From Bacilli bacterium (lineage in GTDB: Bacteria; Bacillota_I; Bacilli_A; RFN20; DUOF01), in NCBI GenBank assembly GCA_017517765.1, contig JAFWYE010000006.1, positions 496,001 to 560,000 of the forward strand: DNA of 64,000 nucleotides. Reading direction: 5' to 3'. The translations under genes were made by a program, and so were the position numbers. The notes under the pieces are model-generated. The model did no database searches, was not told the DNA's origin, and saw only the letters and a program-made list of their open reading frames with translations. Below, piece by piece: positions 58,255-64,000 of the stretch (its first letter is position 1; each line of letters opens with the position of its first letter).

Positions 58255-60882
58255 TTATTTATTCGGCTTTCTTTGTTTCATGTGAAACCCCATCAGCACT
58301 AGTTCATGCATCGCTAACACACATAAAGATATCAAAATCAAAAAGCCAAACTCTCCAACACTCAATTTACTAAATTTCAACACAGATGAAGCAGGAGTGA
58401 AAATTAACACCATTGTTACAAGGACACCCAAAACAATGGCCCAGTTCATGTATTTGTTATTTAGAATATCTCGCCTGTAAACACTTCTGTTTAAATCTCT
58501 AGCTGCAAGTGCGCAAAATAACTCACTAAGGCTTAGAACCACAAAAGCATATGTTTGTGATTTTAGTAATACACTTTCATTCGTTGAAATGATATCTATT
58601 CCACTAACCCCTAATTTAACACCCTCACTTAACGGAGGAATTAAGTACGCGACAAACGTAAGCAAGGCAATTATTACTCCATATATAAAAATTCTAATTA
58701 TCCCGCCATTTGAAAATAAACCCTCTTTTTTGTTATTTGGCTTTCTTTCCATTATGTGATCATTTACCGAATCGATTCCTAAACACAATGCAGGTATAGA
58801 GTCAGTTAAAAGGTTCACTATTAAAATATGAATAGCTAGCAAAGGAAGAGGAAACGATAAAACAATGCCCACAACCATTACTATTATCTCCGCAAAATTG
58901 CTTGATAGCAAAAACAAAATGGTTTTCCTTAAGTTCTCATATATTTTTCTTCCTTCTTTTATTGCGACTTTGATCGTGGAAAAATCATCATCTAGTAATA
59001 TTATATCACTAGCCTCTTTAGCCACATCGCTACCATTTATTCCCATAGATATTCCAATGTCTGCTTTCTTTAAACTTGGTGCATCGTTCACTCCATCTCC
59101 TGTCATCGCCACCACATTGCCAGCAGCCTTTAAAGATTCTACAATCTTGGTTTTATGCTCTGGACTAACTCTTGCAAATACCTTTTTGCTAGCAATTGTT
59201 CTATCAAGCTCTACTCCCTCTAAATTGTTCAATTCTTCTCCTGATACACACTCATCAATCTCGCTTACTATTCCCACACTTTTTGCAATCGAATATGCAG
59301 TTTGTAAGTAATCACCAGTGATCATTCTAGTTTCTATACCTGCTTTTTTAAATGTAGCTACCGATTCCTTTACACCTTCTCTAGGAGGGTCAAAAAAGGT
59401 CAAAAACCCCAGAAAAACCATATTTTCTTCCACAATTTTATTGACATCATCCTTTTTAGCAAAAGCCAATATTCGCTTGCCTTCTAACGATTTTTGATCG
59501 ATTATTTTTTTGATTTCCAATTTTATTTTCTCTGTCAATAATTCCTTTTTTCCATTGATTAATTGATAGTCACATTTATCTATAATTCTGTCAAAAGCAC
59601 CTTTTGTATATTGCTTCTTTCTACCATCAATCACATTAAGAGTTGACATCATTTTTCTACTAGAATTAAATTCTTTTTCCTCTAACCTTTCATACATATT
59701 AATGTTTATATTTAACGAAGACGTTATCCTTTTTAATTCGCATTCTATTGAACTCCCTTGCCACTTATTACCATCTAAATATGAATTGTTACACAAAAAT
59801 GAAGCAAGCGACAACTCGGACAATTTAATTTCACTAGCATTTAGTAAAACGCCATTTTCATATATAGATTCACACTTAAGCTTATTTTCTGTTATAGTTC
59901 CAGTTTTATCACTACAAATAATATTTACAGAGCCTAAAGATTCAACACTATGTAACCTCTTAACAAGCGCATTCATCTTAGACATTTTTTGGACTCCTAA
60001 AGCAAGTACAATTGTAACTACTGTAGGTAGTCCTTCTGGAATTGCAGCAACAGCAAGAGATATCGAACTAAGGAGCATATCTAAAACATCTCTTTTCTCT
60101 AAAAGAGCAACAAAAAACAAAAGAAGGCAAACCCCAACCACTAATAGTCCCAACAATTTTCCCAAACGAGCCAATTTAGTTTGCAAGGGAGATAATTCTG
60201 TTTTCTTTTCTTTTAGTAGTTTAGCAATTCTTCCTATTTCACTTTTCATACCTGTAGCAATGACAATGCCCTTACCTTTTCCCGACACCACCAATGTAGA
60301 CATATATGCTAAATTTGTTTTATCTCCTATAGTAGTTATTTCCTCACTTAATAATTCACTACTTTTATTAACGGCCTTTGATTCTCCTGTAAGAGATGAC
60401 TCATCAATTTTTAGCCCCTCAGAATGAATAATTCTCAAATCTGCCCCAACACTATTACCAGCCTCTAAAACAACCAAGTCCCCTACTACTAGTTCCTTTG
60501 CATCAATAAGATGTCTTTGCCCATCCCTTACAACACAAATCTTGTTCGAGGAAATTTTCTTTAGCATTTCTAGCGATTTTTCTGTTTTAACTTCTTGAAA
60601 CATACCAATCAAAGCATTTAATAAGACAACAACAATTATTACTATACAATCGCTAAATTCCTTTAAAAAAGCAGATATGGCAATACCCACTAAAAGAATA
60701 TAAATCATCGGATCTTTTAATTGATTTATAAATATCTTAAAATAGTTTTGCTTATGACTGTCTTCTAAAACATTTTCTCCATAAACTTTCAATCTGCTCT
60801 CTGCTTCTTTTTGGTTCAATCCTTTTTTCAAATCCGTCTTAACGTCGTTTTTTATATAATTTAAATCTTTATATTCGTACAT
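58255..60882 (-). CDS. Cation-transporting P-type ATPase, Ca2+-type (P2)
   Basis: This membrane pump exports or imports cations, most likely Ca2+, using ATP. The 875-residue protein has ten helices in the P2 pattern, TGES (165-168), the ion-binding motif IPEGLP (281-286) in helix 4, the phosphorylated DKTGT (325-329), GDGVNDAPSLKKADIGISMG and a C-terminal set of four helices including LLTDSIPALCLGID. All catalytic residues are intact. Length is normal. AGGTGATG precedes the ATG. It has its own promoter and terminator. Confidence 0.93.
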   Translation of the reverse strand: MYEYKDLNYIKNDVKTDLKKGLNQKEAESRLKVYGENVLEDSHKQNYFKIFINQLKDPMIYILLVGIAISAFLKEFSDCIVIIVVVLLNALIGMFQEVKTEKSLEMLKKISSNKICVVRDGQRHLIDAKELVVGDLVVLEAGNSVGADLRIIHSEGLKIDESSLTGESKAVNKSSELLSEEITTIGDKTNLAYMSTLVVSGKGKGIVIATGMKSEIGRIAKLLKEKKTELSPLQTKLARLGKLLGLLVVGVCLLLFFVALLEKRDVLDMLLSSISLAVAAIPEGLPTVVTIVLALGVQKMSKMNALVKRLHSVESLGSVNIICSDKTGTITENKLKCESIYENGVLLNASEIKLSELSLASFLCNNSYLDGNKWQGSSIECELKRITSSLNININMYERLEEKEFNSSRKMMSTLNVIDGRKKQYTKGAFDRIIDKCDYQLINGKKELLTEKIKLEIKKIIDQKSLEGKRILAFAKKDDVNKIVEENMVFLGFLTFFDPPREGVKESVATFKKAGIETRMITGDYLQTAYSIAKSVGIVSEIDECVSGEELNNLEGVELDRTIASKKVFARVSPEHKTKIVESLKAAGNVVAMTGDGVNDAPSLKKADIGISMGINGSDVAKEASDIILLDDDFSTIKVAIKEGRKIYENLRKTILFLLSSNFAEIIVMVVGIVLSFPLPLLAIHILIVNLLTDSIPALCLGIDSVNDHIMERKPNNKKEGLFSNGGIIRIFIYGVIIALLTFVAYLIPPLSEGVKLGVSGIDIISTNESVLLKSQTYAFVVLSLSELFCALAARDLNRSVYRRDILNNKYMNWAIVLGVLVTMVLIFTPASSVLKFSKLSVGEFGFLILISLCVLAMHELVLMGFHMKQRKPNK

Positions 60883-60900
60883 TTCATCACCTATTAAAAT

Positions 60901-60929
60901 GTATTAAAATATCTGATTTTTAATAACAA
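60901..60929 (-). promoter_or_regulatory. P-type ATPase promoter
   Basis: On the minus strand TTGTTA and TAATAC have a 17-base spacer. The -35 box abuts the T-run of the trxB terminator. Confidence 0.55.
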
Positions 60930-60952
60930 AAAAAGGATACTTAGTATCCTCA
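60930..60952 (-). terminator. Intrinsic terminator of uvrA-lgt-trxB
   Basis: AGGATAC (60934-60940) and GTATCCT (60944-60950) pair around TTA, followed by seven T residues. The hairpin ends at the TGA stop codon of trxB. Confidence 0.8.
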
Positions 60953-61810
60953 TTTATTCTGATTTACATATTTGATAGCATTTATTGCAGCAATTGCACC
61001 TTGTGAGGCTGCGACCACAACTTGTTTAACACTTTTATAAACTATATCTCCACATGCAAATATTCCTTCTATATTTGTCTGCATATTTTCATCCACTTTT
61101 ATGTAGCCATTTTCTGTAGTTATTTCATTGATAAACCCACTAAAGTTATTACTATCAACTTCATAAAAAACGCCATCTACATCCAGTATTTTTTCACCTA
61201 TTTTGATATATTTAACAACATCTTTTCCACCTATTTCATAATCAGTAACTTTAGTAAAGTTTTCCACATTTTCCCTTGTGGATTCTTTATCCTCAATATT
61301 TATAAAATAAATATTATCTGCTATATTAGCCAAATAATCCACAGAGTTTTCCACAGCGTCATTATCCCCTATAACAGCCACTGTTTTTCCTTTATAAAAA
61401 CTTCCATCGCAAATAGCACAATATGAAAGACCTTTATTAAGATAATAGTCATACTTAAAGTTGTTTTGACCAACTTTTCCACCTATTGCAAATATAACAC
61501 TTTTCCCGTTATATTCTTTGCCATCAGATAAAATAACTTTTTTAATTTTATTTTCTAATTTAATTGAGATGACATTGCCAGTAACATATTTTGCTCCAGC
61601 TTTACTGACTTGAGAAAACATGTTAGATGCCAATTTGAAAGGATCGCTTTCTGATCCTATGTAGTTATCTATTTTCTTAGCTTTAATCATCTTTCCACCA
61701 GGGCATTCTTTTTCTATAACAAGAGTTTTCAAATTAGCTCTAGATGTATATAAAGCAGCACTCATTCCAGCGGGTCCTGCTCCAACAACAATAACATCAT
61801 AAATTTCCAT
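60950..61810 (-). CDS. trxB: Thioredoxin-reductase-like flavoprotein with degenerate NADPH-binding motifs
   Basis: Thioredoxin reductase passes electrons through FAD and a redox-active disulfide to thioredoxin. The 286-residue protein has the FAD motif VVGAGPAGMSAALYTSRA (9-26), CPGGKM, the active-site CAICDG (131-136) and FACGDI (251-256). The NADPH-domain motif is VIGDNDAVENS (147-157) instead of the usual GGGDSAVEEA, and the HRRxxxR motif that binds the 2' phosphate is absent (INIEDKESTREN). It is shorter than usual (305-320). The electron donor may not be NADPH. It uses a TGA stop and overlaps lgt by one base. Confidence 0.88.
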   Translation of the reverse strand: MEIYDVIVVGAGPAGMSAALYTSRANLKTLVIEKECPGGKMIKAKKIDNYIGSESDPFKLASNMFSQVSKAGAKYVTGNVISIKLENKIKKVILSDGKEYNGKSVIFAIGGKVGQNNFKYDYYLNKGLSYCAICDGSFYKGKTVAVIGDNDAVENSVDYLANIADNIYFINIEDKESTRENVENFTKVTDYEIGGKDVVKYIKIGEKILDVDGVFYEVDSNNFSGFINEITTENGYIKVDENMQTNIEGIFACGDIVYKSVKQVVVAASQGAIAAINAIKYVNQNK

Positions 61811-62844
61811 TACTTATCTTCCTTTTTTACAATTTTTCTATTAACTCTTTTTTTAGGCTTTTCTTCTACTTGAACATCCTCTTGCTTGGCCTCATTAGTT
61901 TCAACTTCCACTGGAGAGTCTACTATTGAATCATTAACATATGTTTCGGTCTTTAACCTTTTTAATCCAAAATTAATCTTCTTATCGTTTAAATATTTGA
62001 TGATATATAATGCGCCAATGAATGCTACACCTAAGACAATATAGATAATTGAAGTTAACTCAGATTGACTGATTTCCCCCCAACGCATTATAAATCTTTC
62101 ATTTCTAAACCCTTCTAAACACGCTCTTACAGCACCATACCAAATAAGATATGCCGCACTCAATGTTCCATCTATTCTCTTAGTGAAATATTTTCGTAAA
62201 ATAACAGTAATTAAAATGAATCCAATGAAATTTAATATTCCTTCATACAAAAACAAAGGTTGAGCATATTGACTTGAAGAACAAGCAACATATACTCCTC
62301 CAGAAAATCCACCTTTCATATTTTCCACTAACCAATTAGGAAGCATCCACCAATTCTTTAAAGCATATTGGCGATCAACGCAAGCTCCATAAACTTCTCT
62401 ATTAAAGAAATTACCCCATCTTCCTAATACTTGGGCAACCAAAATGTTTGGTATTATCATATCCATTAATGTAGTTATTTTAAGCTTCATTCCATGCTTC
62501 TTTAAAGAATGCATAGCATACCAAATTCCACATGCTGCTCCTAAAATTACTCCACCCTGTATAGCAAGACCGCCTTCCCATACCATTAAGATTTCTATTG
62601 GATTAGACAAATACCATTCAAGTTCACTCAATACAAACCAAATTCTAGCACCTACTAGCCCCATAGGAAATCCAACTAAAAAAGTATTAAATATTAAATC
62701 CGGACACTTCTTGCTTTCTGGATCTTTCTTATATAAATAATTAGAAATTATTAATGTTAAAATAGCACCCGCTAAAACAAATACCGAATACCAAGTTAAC
62801 CCACTTTCGCCTAAAACATATGGACTTATTTCAAGAAAATTCAT
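61810..62844 (-). CDS. lgt: Prolipoprotein diacylglyceryl transferase with a charged C-terminal tail
   Basis: Lgt adds diacylglycerol to the lipobox cysteine of prolipoproteins at the membrane. The 344-residue protein has about seven helices, WEGGLAIQGGVILG and the family signature VLGRWGNFFNREVYG, then a normal C-terminal core ending near residue 290. An extra polar tail of about 55 residues (LKTETYVNDSIVDSPVEVE..., ending KKRVNRKIVKKEDK) is unusual. It would modify the four lipoproteins at 26.5-33.6 kb. Confidence 0.96.
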   Translation of the reverse strand: MNFLEISPYVLGESGLTWYSVFVLAGAILTLIISNYLYKKDPESKKCPDLIFNTFLVGFPMGLVGARIWFVLSELEWYLSNPIEILMVWEGGLAIQGGVILGAACGIWYAMHSLKKHGMKLKITTLMDMIIPNILVAQVLGRWGNFFNREVYGACVDRQYALKNWWMLPNWLVENMKGGFSGGVYVACSSSQYAQPLFLYEGILNFIGFILITVILRKYFTKRIDGTLSAAYLIWYGAVRACLEGFRNERFIMRWGEISQSELTSIIYIVLGVAFIGALYIIKYLNDKKINFGLKRLKTETYVNDSIVDSPVEVETNEAKQEDVQVEEKPKKRVNRKIVKKEDK

Positions 62845-62855
62845 AAATTCACCTT

Positions 62856-64000
62856 CTATCCTTTCTTATTCAATATCTTATTTAAATATTGACCAGTATA
62901 ACTTTTTTCAACCTTACTAACTTGTTCAGGAGTTCCTTTTGCTACAACCATACCACCATTATCGCCTCCATCAGGTCCTAAATCAATAATATAGTCAGCT
63001 AATTTTATAACATCTAAATTATGTTCGATGATAACAACACTATCTCCATTGTCCACAATTCTTGATATTACCGCCATTAACCTTTTTACATCGTCAATAT
63101 GAAGTCCTGTAGTAGGCTCATCTAAAACATATAAAGTTTGTCCTGTACTTCTTCTTTGAAGTTCATTAGCAAGTTTTACTCTTTGCGCTTCTCCTCCTGA
63201 TAAAGTCAAAGCACTTTGTCCAACTTTCACATACCCTAATCCAACATCAATTAAAGCTTTTATTTTTCTTTTTATGCTAGGAATGTTTTCAAAAAATAAA
63301 TATGCATCTTCAATAGTCATATCTAAAATATCATATATACTTTTATCTTTATATTTAACTTCTAGGGTTTGTTCATTGTAGCGTCTTCCATGACACTCTT
63401 CGCACTCCACATACACATCTGGCAAGAAATGCATAGGGACTCTTATAACTCCATCCCCTTGACATTTTTCACATCTTCCTCCAGCAACATTAAAAGAGAA
63501 TCTTCCTTTTAGATATCCTCTTTCTTTAGCTAAAGGAGTTTGCGTAAATAAATCTCTTATATCATCGAATACCCCAATATACGTAGCAGGGTTACTTCGA
63601 GGAGTTCTTCCAATAGGTTCTTGACTAACGTTTATAACTTTATCTATATTTTCTAGCCCTATAACTTCATCGCATTTTGCACTTCTAATTCGTGTATTAG
63701 GGTTGATATGTTTATATGCACTTTTATATAACGTTTCGTTTATAAGAGAAGACTTTCCACTTCCACTAACCCCAGTTACCACAACTAGACATCCTAATGG
63801 AATTTTTACATTTAAATTTTTTAAATTATTTTCTTTTGCACCTTTAATTTCAATAAATTTCCCATTTCCTTTTCTTCTGGTTTTAGGAACTTCAATTTTT
63901 AGCTTTTTACTCAAATATTGACCTGTCAAAGATTTCTCATTTTTCATAACATCTTGTGGAGTTCCAATAGCAACTACTTCTCCACCATGTATACCAGCTT
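62856..64000 (-). CDS. uvrA: UvrABC system protein A, C-terminal part (partial, runs off the right edge)
   Basis: UvrA recognises damaged DNA in nucleotide excision repair. The visible 381 or so residues cover the second ATPase half: Walker [12 protein letters not shown], the zinc finger [27 protein letters not shown], signature [17 protein letters not shown], Walker [12 protein letters not shown] and the end [13 protein letters not shown]. The reading frame continues without a stop to base 64000, where [17 protein letters not shown] is still UvrA sequence. uvrA, lgt and trxB are on one transcript, with 11 bases between uvrA and lgt. Confidence 0.96.
   Translation of the reverse strand, partial: AGIHGGEVVAIGTPQDVMKNEKSLTGQYLSKKLKIEVPKTRRKGNGKFIEIKGAKENNLKNLNVKIPLGCLVVVTGVSGSGKSSLINETLYKSAYKHINPNTRIRSAKCDEVIGLENIDKVINVSQEPIGRTPRSNPATYIGVFDDIRDLFTQTPLAKERGYLKGRFSFNVAGGRCEKCQGDGVIRVPMHFLPDVYVECEECHGRRYNEQTLEVKYKDKSIYDILDMTIEDAYLFFENIPSIKRKIKALIDVGLGYVKVGQSALTLSGGEAQRVKLANELQRRSTGQTLYVLDEPTTGLHIDDVKRLMAVISRIVDNGDSVVIIEHNLDVIKLADYIIDLGPDGGDNGGMVVAKGTPEQVSKVEKSYTGQYLNKILNKKG

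Noticed and set aside
59702-60427. A 241-codon plus-strand open reading frame opposite the P-type ATPase gene
   Set aside because: It is a low-complexity, hydrophobic shadow of a strongly motif-supported gene, with no ribosome binding site or domain.
60950-61810. Mycoplasma-type code with TGA read as tryptophan
   Set aside because: TGA terminates trxB and tryptophans throughout use TGG.
1-64000. CRISPR arrays, insertion sequences, tRNA or rRNA genes
   Set aside because: I looked at each gap for repeats, inverted terminal repeats and cloverleaf pattern and saw none.

Overview
The window is a 64 kb stretch of an AT-rich, low-GC bacterial chromosome. The ribosomal gene order, a zinc-ribbon 61-residue S14, lipobox lipoproteins, a PrsA-like foldase, consensus sigma-A-type promoters (many with 17-base spacers) and AGGAGG ribosome binding sites all point to a monoderm Bacillota, most likely a compact Bacilli/Mollicutes-adjacent lineage. 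TGA is used as a stop (trxB), so the genetic code is the standard bacterial one. Nearly all intergenic regions are short, and terminator hairpins often overlap stop codons. No rRNA, tRNA, CRISPR array, insertion sequence or prophage was seen.

Layout. 0-13 kb: DNA uptake and maintenance genes (start of topA, dprA, tex), a substrate-binding-protein-less ABC transporter, a tandem pair of unknown paralogs with near-identical promoters, a plus-strand cassette with an Ig-like membrane protein and a ComEC-type metallo-beta-lactamase protein, and fhs with a DUF951 gene. 13-19 kb: miaA-mutL-mutS and an RsmC-like methyltransferase. 19-26 kb: rplL, rplJ, rplA, rplK, an unknown gene, then tuf, fusA, rpsG, rpsL. 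26.5-33.6 kb: four consecutive lipoprotein genes, at least two with parvulin/PrsA-like features. 33.7-42.8 kb: a plus-strand island with two membrane proteins, a structured RNA region, a JetA-JetB-JetC (Wadjet/MksBEF-like SMC) operon without the JetD nuclease, and helD behind a structured leader. 42.8-58 kb: a small membrane EIIB-like protein and a tiny membrane protein, then the complete alpha-spc-S10 ribosomal cluster, lacking only rpmD. 58-64 kb: a Ca2+-type P-type ATPase, then uvrA-lgt-trxB.

How the genes work together. The ribosomal block reads right to left from one perfect-consensus promoter before rpsJ to a terminator at the end of rplQ, about 14.6 kb. The str and rplKAJL groups have their own promoters, and rplJ has a recognisable L10 leader with terminator. 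In the direction of transcription the order is S10-spc-alpha, accessory genes, str, rplKAJL; this differs from the usual Bacillota order, and rpoBC is missing from its usual place after rplL. Lgt would lipidate the four lipoproteins after SecY-dependent export.

The most interesting parts are the nuclease-less JetABC operon beside helD and its leader, the four-member foldase-like lipoprotein operon, the paralog pair with a shared promoter block, an EIIB-like protein with lysine in place of the phosphorylated cysteine, and a thioredoxin reductase-like protein with degenerate NADPH-binding motifs. All functional calls come from reading motifs by eye; no database search was possible.
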